From NCBI RefSeq assembly GCF_014805685.1, contig NC_060892.1:16473990-16537989 (forward strand): a stretch of DNA of 64,000 nucleotides. The letters run 5' to 3'. Shown here piece by piece: positions 14,918-28,498 of the stretch. Numbering within the stretch: the stretch's first letter is position 1; every line of letters starts with the position of its first letter. The notes under the pieces are model-generated. The model was not told the origin of the DNA, did no database searches, and saw only the letters and a list, made by a program, of their open reading frames with translations. The translations under genes were made by a program, and so were the position numbers. This stretch comes from Silurus meridionalis. Its lineage: Eukaryota > Chordata > Actinopteri > Siluriformes > Siluridae.

Positions 14918-17900
14918 TACTTTAAAGATGGATTCAAATTATTCTCATAGCTGGATCAAGCATGTGATGGACTTTAATGGAAATAATGGCAATCACACAT
15001 GACCCTTTTGACAAACAGGGGGCGATTGCTCCATGTGGATTACATTGTGTACATTTTGCCTATATTGGAGATTTTTGGGACAATATGTAGAGTTAAAATT
15101 ATTTATTTTTGTTTAAAAGAGATGTTTGGTAGTAACATTTCACCTGCTTGCTGAATCTAAACTAATAGGTTTGGTCTACGCAGCTATCTAGATAACAAAC
15201 TCTGTTGCAAGTATAGGTGTTCATGGGATCAGTTTTTAATTCATTATCTATCAAAGGAATTCTGATCAATCTCACCTAAAATCCGTGTGATTCCAGTTGC
15301 TGATTGCACGTGTCAACAAAGGTGTGATTAGATCATGAAGGATACATCCGTTAATATAGGAGCAAACTGTATACACACTCTGCCCTAATGATCGAATTAC
15401 TATGTTCCTTAATAGGCAGTAACTGCTTTTTCCTGCATTTAGCACTCTTTGTTTTACCTGTTTGTCTGACAATGATGTATTAAATCTAATTTCATTTGTG
15501 TAGAGTAATTAAAGCTCACCAGCCAAACACTCCAGAGTTCATACATGCGATAGTGTTTGTGATCAAAGCACAGCTTTTAGATTAAAATCCATAGCCTATC
15601 CAGGTGATCTCACAAGTGTCACACATATTTGTAGTAAACTAACCCTATTAAACAATGAAAATGTAAACAATTCATGTTTTTTTGTTACAAAACAAGATCT
15701 AACTGCTCTAGTATTTTGCAGGAAATAGACTATAAAAACATCTCACAATGCATTATTATTTACTTGTATAGCAATTTGTAATATTGGATGTTTTTGCTGT
15801 CAGTTTCTTTACAGAGACACAGCAGCATCTTCTGGCCATGAGCCGGTCAGCACTCATGACTAGTGCTCAAAAGTAACGATTGTAACCCGTTCGGGGGACA
15901 AAGGCCTCATTTAGCCAGCGTGCTTTACTCTTTTATTTTCTGCTTTATATCCATGTGCTCTGGTTGTCTAACGCTAACTGAATTACCGCTAATCACTCAA
16001 TTCGAATCACATGCAACCCAGTGAGTAACTAAGGCAGTCAAATACGCAGACGGAAAGCTATGCTGTGTTTTTTTCTCCTCTACAGCATTTTTGTAGAAGA
16101 ATGTAAGAAAGAGGAATTTTAGCTCATTGTCCCACATAAAGCAACTGCATTGTTAGTGCTTGGCCATGTATAGTCTTTTACTTTAGCATCTTTTTTGCTA
16201 TAAAATGGTCTGCTACTCATTGTACCTGCTGAGACTGAAAGACACGCTTTCAACAGACCATAAACTCGTTAGAATCTAAAGCTTGTACAGGAGGGTTTTA
16301 TTTCAAATGGCTTTTAGGGAGCTGGAATTTCACACTAAAAACAATTACATTGTGCCTGTTAATGGACTTTGCTTTTTATTATAGCTCAGTGTTGGATTTT
16401 AGAGCCGTCGTTTGGTGGCAAGCATTAGTTATAGACTGACCCACAAGGATGTCAGCATGCTGAAGTTCTGCTGAAGTTCTACCAGTTCTTCGACTAGTTT
16501 TCATGTTCCAAGTCATTTAGTATTCAAACTTTTAACCTTTTTTAGTTTGGCTTGGTTTATCAGTGTACAGAATATAAAGAAAAAAGAAAAGGTGTGTTAA
16601 GGACTGGAAATGTTCTTCAAAAAATTTACTTGTTTATTGGTCAGGAATATGGTGGTGGAAAGAGTGAAAACTAATTTAACCTAGGAATCATAAAAAAATA
16701 AATCAACTGAGCATGACCAGTGTGAACTGGTGCTACATAAATAATTTGATAGTTATGTAAATAGCAACTTTCTATTTTGTGAAACATGCAATGTTTTCTT
16801 CCTCTAAATATCCAGAAAACATGGCATTTCTGCCACGCTAAAGCCTTGTGGTTTGGCTTAGTTTAGCAGCAAAAGCTAGAATTTCCCAAAACAACAAAAA
16901 AAAACCATGTTTGATTCACTTCCTGCAGGGGAATAAAGTCAATTCAGAGTCAGATCACTTTTTTAACTCAATACTGAAAGCATATCGAGACCCCCTTTGT
17001 TTGGCTCTAGTGTGATCGAACCACGCAGAAACAGGAGAACATCAAACTCACACTATATGCTGTCTCAGAATTCCCTCAGCTTTAAAGCAGTAATTCGCTG
17101 GAGGTAAAAGATTCAGTGAGAAAAGGAAATGAGGTCTGACATGTTGACTCAGGATAAAAATCCCCCTGGACCCTGAACGGACAGCTATTAAAGTTTAATT
17201 GCTTGCCTCAATAGGTCCTCGGTTCTCTCTGGGTTCTGCTGTTCAGAACATATACAGTCATCAAGACTTAAACGTGTCACAGACTTACTTACATGTGTCT
17301 GTAACACCTGTCAGTTAAAGCTGGAACAGTTTGGCCTGGAGATTTTGGATAAAAAGAGAAACAATTATCAGTAACAAGCATTGAGTTGGTAAAGGTTGAC
17401 AGCAACTTAACAGTTTCCATTCTTTACACAATTTCCCGCTCCATTTTAGGAAGGAAAATAAGCGAGAGTGTCTGAGCTATGTTATGGATCCATTTGCATA
17501 ATTCACTTTGATGGCTGAATATTAGGCCTCCGTCTTTACTCACATTTGTAGCTGAAGATTACAAAGGAACTATTTGCAGCGCCGTGCAGACTACCAGGAG
17601 GAGACTATCAAAGGAAGGGAGCGAGGCTTTCAAGTCAGGACACTTCGATTGTGTTACAGATTGGTTCCAGGTGAAGCAGCTTTGGGAGGCTCAGTTAGAG
17701 GAAAATTGCCCTCCATGAAGTGCTGGGGCGAGAGTGAGTGAGGCTTCACGGTTGGGATGGTATTCCGGAATTCCTAAACTACTCACGTTTAGAGGGGATT
17801 TGAAGAGGTTGAAGGCCGGGCCTCTGAAATCTTGTTGTGGTGATCGTCTAGATATTAAAAGCTAAGTGAACTGAGGTTTGAGTTGTCTCCTCTGGCTTGG

Positions 17901-18493
17901 TTAAACAACTTGCGATTTCTTTTCAGAGTTTCAAACATATTTTCCTAGAATCTAGCGATCTGTGTGCATATGTGGTGTGGTCCCAGTTTTACCTTCTAAT
18001 GTGTTTAATTTTTTCAGAGTTTATCAGAGTGTCAGGTGTGAGGCCTACAGAGACAGGACATCAGAGGCCCTTCACATTTATTATATATTTTTAATAGTTT
18101 TTGTCTGTGAAATATTACAACTCCCCACCTCAAAGTGATGATGCTGACACATTTTTACAGTTATACAGATTTTACATGTTTATAGTAAAGCACTTTAGCA
18201 TTTCCATACATCATTCACAAGCGCGCTTAAAGGCTGGTGAAATAAAGAGTGTTTATAGCTGCTCGAAAGTCAATAAAGCAATAAATGTAACTATAAACAT
18301 ATTAAGAGTACAACATACCATTTCCTTATGAAATCAAAGACTGTAACTGTTGTACAGCAAAGTGCTGTGGTATAACAGGAATAAAACACTTTGGGACATG
18401 CTTTCAAACAGTATTTTGTATGAAAACATTGGTAAATAAACCTACTGTTCTGTTTAGTTTACTGTATAAACAGAATTAAAAAAAAGACAAAAG

Positions 18494-18507
18494 GTGTGTG
18501 TGTGTGT

Positions 18508-18543
<36 letters not shown>
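18494..18543. repeat. (GT)n microsatellite
   Basis: About 25 GT units with one TA interruption. Confidence 0.97.
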
Positions 18544-18545
<2 letters not shown>

Positions 18546-19828
18546 AAAGGGTTTGTAAATAGTTTGTTTGATTTGGGATTCCTTTAGCATTTATATCTTT
18601 AAAAAATATAAGAAAATTGCACTGAATGGGTTATCAAGCCAAAGCTGGAGGGTTTTATTGAAACTGGGAGCAGATGATCTCAGGTCAGTTATTGACATGG
18701 GAAAAATTATACTCTGTAACGCTTCCCCAATTTTGTTCTGATTAAGTTTACACTGAGAGGAAAGATTGTTTTAAACATCAGCGAAGGTCACTGCAACGGC
18801 ACGCCAAAGAAGACCAGCAGTGCCGAGTGCAAAAGTGCGATCCCTCCGGCCTCGGTAGAGGCCACACAGAGCAAATAAGCTGTTATTCCACTGTTGTTTG
18901 GAAGGATCGGGGAAGGATTGGGGCTGTAATGAAAAGAAAACAGAGGCGATGTTCCCATGACGGATTTGGGAAAGCGATTGGAAACTGGCCACACGGCTGG
19001 TGCTGAGTTCACACCTCTGGTCTCAAAGCTCTCTCTCTCTCCCTTTCTCTCCCTCTCCCAGAAATCCTCGCCAACTGACTCACCCTTTCCGATACAACCT
19101 GATCTGGCCCAGAGGCCCATGCCATCACTTCCTACAATCGGCTTTGTTTGAGAGCTGCAATCACTCGCCAGGTCCAGATTGAATTTTTTTTTTGCACAAA
19201 AACACTGGCTGTACTCGGGATAAAAACATGGAGATGAGGATAAAATAAGTTCTTAATTAAAATAGCGAGGAACCTACTTCAGAAATTCCTATTTTTATTT
19301 TGTTTAAGGTCCAACACCATGGCCATTATGGTCAATATTGAGTACATGTACCTTAATCCTACACCAGACCAGAATATTCAACTCCCCCATGCACAAATAT
19401 ACATATATTATTTATAATGTTGAAACACAAACAGCATCTATGCTGAGAATAATGCACAATGGTAATATGCAAGCGCTCAAAAAAGTGATTAAGGTATCAT
19501 TAAGAGTTGCATATTTAGCGTAAGAGGTGAGAAGTGAAATGTGTAAAAACACCAACCAGACCAAATTCTGGTTTGTGGACTAAATATGAGGTGGAATTTT
19601 AGGACACTTTTTTTCAAATATTATTACTCATAGTCGAGGCATTTGTAACACCCACAAAACACCAGGCACATTGTGAATTTTGTTAAAATAAATTTTATAT
19701 AAATGTGAATATTTCAGTGACATGAATCGAAGTGGGGTTTAGAAAATTTGGGCTGCATTCTTGAACCATCGAAAAAAGTTTTGAAAAGATCCATAATCAT
19801 GTGGACAGGGCCACAATTGTATTGCTAG

Positions 19829-19829
19829 T

Positions 19830-19885
<56 letters not shown>
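19829..19885. repeat. (GT)n microsatellite
   Basis: About 28 GT units. Confidence 0.97.
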
Positions 19886-19888
<3 letters not shown>

Positions 19889-20424
19889 AGATCCAGAGCA
19901 TTAGTGTGCTCCAGAGTTAGCCAAGACATCAGAGGACTGCAAAAGAGAATCAAAACCAGAGTTGTGGAGGAAGTGCAGTGTTTACGCTCCTTTCAGGCCC
20001 TCTCTTCACTTTTAGAGAAAACAAACCCTGCTGGCAGAGTGGCTCAGCCTCGGACTCAGCCTCGGCTTTCCTCTGCAGAGAACAGCGTCCCCCATGGAGA
20101 AACTGAGCAGTGCAGTGGGTAAAATCCCAACTTGAAATCTGTCCCTAAAATAATCCAGCACGCAATATTGTCCTGAGTTAAAGGAGGTCCCTCAGGATAT
20201 ATTTCTTTTTCAGATCGGTTTGAGTTTCTGTTCTAATGTTGTTTAAATGTCATAATATCAGAAACCTGGGTCACAAATATATTCTTATCACCTAATTTCA
20301 ATCTTAACATTTATTATTATATTATTTTAAAGAAGAACCTGAATTTTAGACAATGGAAATATTTTGATTTTCTGTGAACAATCACTCAATCGCCACACTC
20401 TTGTTACTTGTGAAGTAAAATTAA

Positions 20425-21805
20425 AAAATCTGTAAATTAAAAAACTGAAATATAAAATGTACATAAGCATTCACACCCTTTACTTAGTACTTAACATTTT
20501 TGGCAGCAATTACAGTGTAGAGTCTTATGTATGACACAACAAGCTTTGCACACCTGAATTCTGGAATTTTCTGCCATTCTTGCAAATTCTCTCAAGCTGG
20601 ATATGGCAGGTTGGATGGGGCTGTCTGTGGACAGCCTCATTCAGGTCTCTCCACAGATGTTCAATAGGGTTCAAGTCAGGGCTCTGTTTGGGCCACTCTA
20701 GGTCATTCACGGAGTTGTGCTTAAGCCACTCCTGTATTGTATTGGTTGTCTGCTTAGGGCTGTTGTCATGAAGAGGCTGAAACATTTACCCAGATAGCAG
20801 TCCTGAGCACTGTGGAACAGGTTTTTATTGAGGATATATCTGTACTTTGCTCCATTCAGCCTTTTCCTTAACCCTGACCAGTTGCCCAGTGCCTGTTGCA
20901 GAAAAACACTCTCACAGCATGATGCTGCCACCACCATGCTTCACTGTTGGGACGGTTTTGGGCAGGTGAGGATGGTTTTTGAGTGCCTTATTTCCTCCAG
21001 ACAAATAGTTTAGAATTGAGGTCAAACAGTTCAATCTTGGGTTAAAGAGAAACATGTTTCACACAGTCTGAGAGTTCTTCAGGTGCAAGTCTGAAGTCCA
21101 AGTGGGCCTCCATGGGTTTTGCACCAAGGAGAGGCTTCTTTCTAGCAACTCTGCCATTTAGCCCAGATCAGTGGAGGGTTGCAATGATGGTTGTCGTTAT
21201 GGAACTTTGTGCCATCTCCACACAAGCTCTCCAGAGCTCAGTCCAGAGTGACCATCTGGTTTTTGGTCACCTTTCTTACTAAGGCCTTCTCTCTTGCTCA
21301 GTTTGGCCAGGTGACCAGCTTTTGAAAGAGTCCTGATTGTGCCAAACAACTTACATTTGAGAATTATGGGGGGCCAGCTCTTGGGAATCTTCAGTGCAGC
21401 AGCAAATTGTGTAGCCATTCCCAGATCTGTGCCTTACAACAATCTTGTCTCTGAGCTTTTCAGGCAGTTCTTTTAACCTCATGGCTTATTTTTTGCTTTG
21501 ATATACTTTATTATCAGCTTTAAGGCCCTCATGTCTAATCAATAAACTTTTTTACAGGTAGACCCATGTAGACTCCTGGTAGGTTAGGTTTATTACAGGT
21601 CGACTCCTGTCAACGTGTTGAAACATCTCAGCAAAAATCAAGAGAAATGGGAGGCACCTGAGCAAAATTTCACTGTTGTTGCAAAGGGTCTGAATACCAA
21701 TGTACATGTGATATTTCAGTTTTTTTTTTAATGAAACAATTACAGATATTTCTAGATATCCTTTTTTACTTTGTTGTTATGGGGTACTGGGTGTGGATTT
21801 AATAT
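20425..21805 (-). mobile_element. Tc1-like transposon, defective
   Basis: The minus strand starts near 21480 with LKELPEKLRDKIVVRHRSG-like sequence, continues through the DNA-binding region (21418-21197), and ends with a long C-terminal frame (20785-20525). That frame shows the second catalytic Asp (QPLHDNSPKQ) and the Glu in [15 protein letters not shown]. Inverted terminal regions share ACTGAAATAT and TGTACATAAGCATTCACACC / TGTACATTGGTATTCAGACC. The outer left end is degraded. Frameshifts separate the domains. Confidence 0.85.
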
Positions 21806-21809
21806 TATC

Positions 21810-22080
21810 TACATTTACATTTACATTTGTGGCATTTAGCAGACGCCCTTATCCAGAGCAACATACAAAAGTGCTTTGAGTCTCTAGTAATGAATAAATC
21901 TACACTGGTACGCAAGATTACAAACTTAATATAAATATAACTCGAATTCTACAAACTTGGAAAGTGCTAATTTAGGTATTTCAGGAAGAGGTAGGTTTTC
22001 AGTCGTCGTTTGAAGATAGTCAGGGACTCTGCTGTACGGACATCTAGGGGAAGTTCATTCCACCACCTCGGTGCATTATC
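21810..22080. repeat. Interspersed fish repeat
   Basis: ACATTTACATTTACATTTGT, then GGCATTTAGCAGACGCCCTT and ATCCAGAGCAACATACAAAA, is a very frequent block in teleost genomes. It directly follows the Tc1-like element. Bases 22160-22510 after it are GC-richer, without a frame, and may be another unassigned repeat. Confidence 0.65.
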
Positions 22081-22781
22081 TAAATTATCTACAGTGCATT
22101 ATCTAAATGCACTGTAAGGTTCTTAAAGAGTTCTAAAAGTTCTAAGGGTTCTAGAAGAATGTCACGGATAGACCAGGTGTCAGAAACCGGGAGTAAAACA
22201 GAATGTCTTCATTTGTCTTACACATACAAACACAAGAGAGTTTGAGATGTGACTGGAGCAAAATGGCACACTTAACTGAGGGCTTCCAGTGAAGCGTAGC
22301 CAGGAGCATGGACGCACAGGGAAAAGAGCAGTAGGAAGTCTGGGGTGATCTATGGCAGTAACCTGTAGATCGGACAGTAAGTGAGGGGAAATAGGAACCT
22401 TATTAAGGGGACGGGTAAATGGAAGACAGGTGTAGGAGATTAGACAGGTGTAGGTGATTGGTAGGAGGGAGAGGCTGAGCGAGAGTGTTGAGCTGTTAGG
22501 CTCTACATCAAGAGTTCTTCCAGTTATTGTGAACTAAACCATTTGCTAATATATGGTTTATTTGACAAATGCCTACATGAGGACGTTCATAAGGATTGAG
22601 TACATCCTTTACTTTTGCCTTATAAGGTTTTATGAAGAGCCACTTGAAATGTTTTTTTAAAAAGTTTTATCAAAATATAAAAAAAGGTTGGATTAAATGT
22701 CATCACATAAAATTACTATGAGGGAAATCATGATCGTGATGTTTCACACACAGACACATACACATACACTCACACACTGTG

Positions 22782-22785
<4 letters not shown>

Positions 22786-22860
<75 letters not shown>

Positions 22861-22861
22861 T
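22786..22861. repeat. (GT)n microsatellite
   Basis: About 37 GT units with one GC. A short CA run at 22747-22777 lies just before it in inverted sense. Confidence 0.97.
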
Positions 22862-23160
22862 TATTTCTTTTCCGCCATCTTTTCTGCTGGATTTATACAC
22901 ACCATGAGATGCTGGAAACGTGTTTATTTATTATCATTTATCCGGCTGGAAGTTTATCCGGCTGGAGCAATGTTATGACACGTTGTTCTTTTGTTGATTT
23001 GGAAATGATTTTCTTTGCTGTTAAATGTCTTTTGTGCAACACAATTTACCCTAAAAAAATCTTATTGGTGTAGTAAAATTTTTTTTTAGACATTGCATTA
23101 ATTATTCAGTCACTGAGCACCAAACAATATGTAAGTGCAAAAAGTAAACAATCAAACAAT

Positions 23161-23161
<1 letters not shown>

Positions 23162-23207
<46 letters not shown>

Positions 23208-23216
23208 TGTGTGTGT
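23162..23216. repeat. (GT)n microsatellite at the edge of the hAT-like element
   Basis: About 26 GT units with one CT. It ends exactly where the hAT-like element begins. Confidence 0.97.
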
Positions 23217-23903
23217 CAGTGGTGGACAGTAATGAAGTAAATGTAATTTGTTACTGGACTTAAATAGTTTTTCATCTATCTAAGTATCTGTATTTAACTG
23301 AAGTATTTCCCTTTTGTGGAAACTAACTTTTACTTCACTACATTTCAAAGTCAAATATCTGACTTGCTACTCAACTTTATTTTGCGAAATCAGTAGTTCA
23401 TTTTTATTTGAGTGGATAAAAACTTAACTGGTCAAGCACACAGCAAGCCACCAATCAGGGTAGAGCACATGCTCTGTTTTGAACTTGTTATGATCGCCAC
23501 TTGGTGGTATCTACTTTTTACCAACATACAGTTCAGCGTCAGTTCAGCAGCAAGCAGAACAGTTATAAATGATGGAATAATGGAATAAATGATGATCAGT
23601 GTTTGATTCATTTATATCATTCTATCAATAGGTTGGTGTGCTGAGAGTAACATTAGGTTGAGAGTCTTTTTACAAAAACTGAGCTGATTAGGCAAAGAGT
23701 CTTGTGGCAAAAATGATAATAGGAATATTTATAACTATAATAAAACATAATACTTTGGCTACTTAAGTAAGTTTGAAGGTAAATACTTTTTTTATTTTAC
23801 TCAAGTAAACATTTAAATAGAGTACTTTTACTGGAGTAATATTTTACTAAGTGTATCTCATCTTTAACTCAACTACATTGTTTGTGTATTTCGTCCAACA
23901 GTG
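23217..23903. mobile_element. hAT-like non-autonomous element
   Basis: Ends CAGTGGTGGACAGTAA and CACTGTTGGACGAAAT (inverted). The 8 bases on either side are the same (GTGTGTGT at 23209-23216 and 23904-23911), as expected for hAT, although the left flank is a GT repeat so the match is weak evidence. The interior has the AAGTAAATxTACTTGAGT-type text common in fish elements of this group. No transposase. Confidence 0.75.
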
Positions 23904-23999
23904 GTGTGTGTTATAAAGTAACCAGTGTCTGGGTGGTGTGAACCAGTGACCAGTTGATGTGATAAAATGATGAAGTCTGAAATTAACTATATTTTTCTA

Positions 24000-25213
24000 T
24001 AACCGCAGAAACAGCTTCATATTAATGGATGACATTTCACACATATTCCTATTTACAGTTCCTGATCTTACATACCGGTACATTATATCAGGTATATCCA
24101 GTCATTCCTCAACAAACCTACTTGTCACAATACAAAAAATAGACAGCTTTGCCTCTGACTGGAGACTCCTTCCTTGTTAAATGTTAAAAAAAACGTATAA
24201 TAGAAAACTTCAGTAATCAGTAATGACAATTTGTGGAGCATCCACCTTAAAAAGCTGTGGCTATAGAAACTAGAGTAAGCACATTAATGTGAATAAACCT
24301 GTGATGTACTGCTACACTACTGTCAGAGCTGCTGTTGTAGAATCTTCTGCTGACCAACTGAACAAGCAACTTTAACCTAATGCAACACGACGCTACAATA
24401 AGCCATAATGAACAAATGCACATAGTAATGTCCAAAATTGTTTTCCGTTATCAGACCAATTTTTCTATCCAGTTCAAACCAGGACATGATGGATATATGA
24501 TGTGCTGTGGGTTATGGTATTTTCTGCGCCTGTACTGTTCTCCTTCTGTTCCTTTTTCAGAGCTTTGCTTAAATCATCAGAGTCAATCAGATGCTTGACC
24601 TAGAGATCATTTACAGAACCCTGGCATGTCAGCTAACAATCCCATCATTATCATCATCATCCTCATCAACATCATCATTTTCCTGAAGTTCTGCGCTCTC
24701 CTCAGCCTGATCTGGATGGATGGAGCTTTAAAAAAAAAAGGAAAATGAAGCCAGGGTTCACGACCTCACGTCATCGCAGACCAAACAGCCGGGGAAAGGT
24801 TTTGTGTTATTGCACATGACAGCTCCCAGATGATCGAATTAAAAGCCGTCTCTGGGACTGAAGTCTCTCTTCTGAGGAGGAGATGACAGACTCCAGAGGC
24901 TTTTCTTCAACTCCACTGTTTAGTGCTATGAATATAAAAAAGCCTGTGGATGTGGCAGATCCTGAAGTCACGACAGGGTAAAAGCACGTCTAAAGCTGCT
25001 TTCTATGCAAACACACACGTCATTCAGCGCCTGCCTTCACGTCTGTTCACTTTCTCCTCAGTCCAGTTCTGCTGCAGTCACGAGCTTCAACCTGCTGAGA
25101 GAGATTTTTCCGACATTTTAAAAAGTGGAATTTTAAAGGCACCATGAAAAAGTATGAAAATTCAGATTTATTTTGGGATGGGAATATTTAGGTATTCTGA
25201 CCTCTAAATATAA

Positions 25214-25286
<73 letters not shown>

Positions 25287-25295
25287 GTCTGTCTA

Positions 25296-25349
<54 letters not shown>

Positions 25350-26900
25350 CATCCGTCCTTCTGTCTATCAGTCTATTCGTTTATCATCTAACAAGTTTAA
25401 GCATAACCTGTCAAGTTTTTGACATTATAGTTCCTTATAGTATATTGTAGAGTATAGTTCATTATAGTATAGTAGCGTCTCAGGGGCTTTTTGTGTTGTT
25501 TGTTAAGACTTTAGCTCTGTTATTGTTTAGTCCATGGAGAAAGTGTGTTTTGTAATTGAGAATCTTACTAACTAAATAGTGTCACATTTACAAATTAATT
25601 TTGTGTATTTCCCATTTTTCTCTCAAGATCAATTACAAACACGTTGTGGAATTTGGGCAGCGTGTAACCGTTCCTGATGCAACGCCCTTGTATACGCGAT
25701 CCTATCACATTGGCCTGGAACAAGACAGACATTCAAGCTTGTTTCTATTTTAACTTGTTTGGACGGAACATCCATCCATGCTATCTCTCCATCAGGTTTT
25801 TTTTTTTTTTTTTTGTAAAGATAATTTTCACCCTGGGTAACAGTGTGGAGCTTTAAAAACCCTCCATAAAGCCTAAACGCAAACACGGACCTGTAGCACG
25901 AGCTGTCTTGCTCCAAGTTTAGGTTTAGATTTCTATCTGAACTGATTTCCATCTGAATTTGGAGTAAACATAACAGACTCCATCTGGTTCTCTGTAGAAA
26001 AAAAAAAAAAAAAGGGGGGGGGGGTTTGGGGTGATGAAATTCTTGAACATTTTAAAGAAATGCCCTTTAACAACATTTTATTTTAGATTATTCTGTATTT
26101 TCTGGTGCACATTGTCCTGTTCGGTCATCTTTTGGAATTCTGAATTCTTTCTTTGAGGCGTAAAGGATTCCAGCAACAGTAAACATACATGTTTAAGAGA
26201 AAGCTGGAGGAAATGCTGGGATTCATTTGGCAGAAACTTGCAGCCATGTCCAACCTTCCTTAGCACACATTACACTCAAACTTATATATTTACGCACACC
26301 GGCTGTCTTTTCTCGACCAAAGGGCCTGGTTTGAGATGGGGGGGTTAAGAATGGGACATCCTGTCCCATCCGGTTTAAAAATAAAAAACAAAAATGTTTC
26401 TTTCAATTCAGTAACATTTGATATGAATAGCTCTTTTAACAATAGATGCTGACAGAAAACAGCTCTTTCTCTGTTTGGTTTGTTTAATGTAATTATGTGA
26501 CATCATTAGATGCCTGTTATTCATATTTTAATTCCATATTTGAGATTTACACGCCATGCTGAATCTCCCCTGTACACCCTCACCATTCCCTCGGAACACA
26601 TAACTGTTCTCTGTTTTTTTTTTGTTCAAGATTACAAATGTACTTCTTTTCCCTTCAGCTTTCTTTATATCTAGGACATTTCAAATTTGGCTAATCCCAC
26701 AGAAGACTCTTGATGCTACAGTATTTGCTTTTAAATTAACCCCTTTAGTCTCCATTATGGTTTGTTTTTCATGTGATATTTGTGCTCATTGATAACTAAG
26801 AACCCATTTAAATAACCTTGATGTAAAGCAAAATATATTTATCTTCTCTGGTGATCTAGGAATTTAAAGTCTCTCTCTGATCTCTAAGCTCTCATTTGTC
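24000..26900. other. Non-coding sequence
   Basis: No gene seen. It contains an ATC-rich run (24646-24680), the CTAT/CTGT repeat and an A16G11 homopolymer junction at 25998-26024. Bases 24740-25140 are of mixed composition and could be regulatory. Confidence 0.5.
25213..25350. repeat. (CTAT)n then (CTGT)n microsatellite
   Basis: About 18 CTAT units pass into about 16 CTGT units with a few interruptions. On the minus strand this is GATA/GACA. Confidence 0.97.
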
Positions 26901-26911
26901 TTACATTTTTT

Positions 26912-28090
26912 CTCAGTTGCTTTGGAACATTTCTCAGATCAGAAATGAAATTCTCGAAACTCCTTGTTTAACCTTTACATCATTTAGTCATTTGTGCACA
27001 TCATCAAAAATAATCTCTTTGCTTTGATCAAATTGTGAATCTTGAATTTCACTAATGAAGGAGAATGTATGGCATCAGCTCAACCAATGTAAATCTTGTG
27101 AACCTTTACATTCATCTCTCAAAAGTAAGTATTTGTGTCAATGAACATCTCATTCCCATCAGAATAAAAATTCCCTTTGTCATTGTTCACAAACAAAATC
27201 ATCAAAATCTTTAGTCATGTTGTCAGTATGACGCTGCACAGTTTCAGAATTTCTTAATATAAACTACAGTATGGATCACAGTGATTGACTATGGATTTCA
27301 GCAGCACAAATTCATTTATTTGATTGCTTATTTGATTCATATTGATTGAAAGAGACCAGACAGGATTTATACTTTTACCGTACTGTAATAGAGTTCGTTA
27401 GTTTCTTGGTTGTTTATCCATTTTCAGAAATTGTAATTCTGTGTTTTTTCGGTTGCCAGTTGAAGGTTCACAAGATTCACCTTTCACTTATTTTAGAGAA
27501 CTAGTTGATCATTGGTTGATCTGATGCATACACTCTTCTTCACTAGTGACAGGATTCATCTGCACAGTTCAACAATTCAAGTTACATTTACAGAAAAAAA
27601 GTTTAATATAAATTTTAGATGACAGATGATAGCTAATTTAACCATTTTGCATTCAATGATTTATACAATGTACTGATGCAGAAATGTTTTGGGGGTTAAG
27701 ACCATTCAGGTGAAACCAGTATAATATATTTTGATCAACATGACAAACAACTGATAATGTAGGAAACAGCAGACACTTGTACACCATTAATTAAATGAAT
27801 GTACAAAAGCATTCGCAATTTGATCAAAGCAACAAGAAATGTTCTTATGATCAGCACAAATTACTAAATGATGTAGAGGTTAAAAAGGAGTTTTGGAAAT
27901 TTCATTTATGATCTGAGAAACGCTCCAAAGCAACTGTTAGAAATACTGAAACTGTGCCCCATCATACTGACAACATGACTAAGGATTTAGATTATTTTGT
28001 TTGTGAACAATGACAAAGGGACTTTTCATTCTGATGGGAATGAGATGTACATTGACACAAATACTTACTTTTGAGAGATGAACTAAGGAT
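26912..28090. repeat. Inverted repeat blocks in order A B ... A' B', no coding capacity
   Basis: Block A (26912-27040, from GTTGCTTTGGAACATTTCTC) is an inverted copy of A' (27800-27935). Block B (27112-27255, with AAAGTAAGTATTTGTGTCAA) is an inverted copy of B' (27943-28085). Identity by eye is about 80-90%. A further A'-like piece (GAGAAATGCTCCAAAAAA) lies near 28193. The blocks are separated by AT-rich sequence without a frame. The element may be a foldback or a composite of nested non-autonomous transposons. Confidence 0.8.
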
Positions 28091-28498
28091 TTTGAGAAAG
28101 GTGCAGGCTTTTGCAAGAAATCCAATGTATTGTGCTGTTTGCACAAATTATTTTGAGAATGTACTTACTGACTTGCAAATATTAAGGATGATTCGAGAAA
28201 TGCTCCAAAAAAATTATATATATATTACTGCTGGTTTAAAATGATGAAAACATAGTTTTGAACGGCGATTACACCCATGATAAACGAAAAATCACAATAA
28301 ACGGACGCCACCTGAAAAAAGCTATTTTATGTATACGGTACTGTACTGTATAAACATTTAACTTCATTTTATAATCATAATTATATTTGTATTAATACAT
28401 TTCATTATTTCAACATAAAACTCCATAAAAACGTTTTCCTATAAGTTTTTTGGATATCCGCGAGAGACCGGGAAAATCAACTAAACAAATTAGTTGTG

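Larger units (their letters stand above)
14920..20420. other. Non-coding, partly mixed-composition sequence
   Basis: No gene seen. The stretches 17440-17830 and 18780-19170 are less AT-rich, free of simple repeats and hold short factor-like motifs (an octamer-type ATTTGCAT at 17490). They could be conserved regulatory DNA. This is a guess from composition only. Confidence 0.4.
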
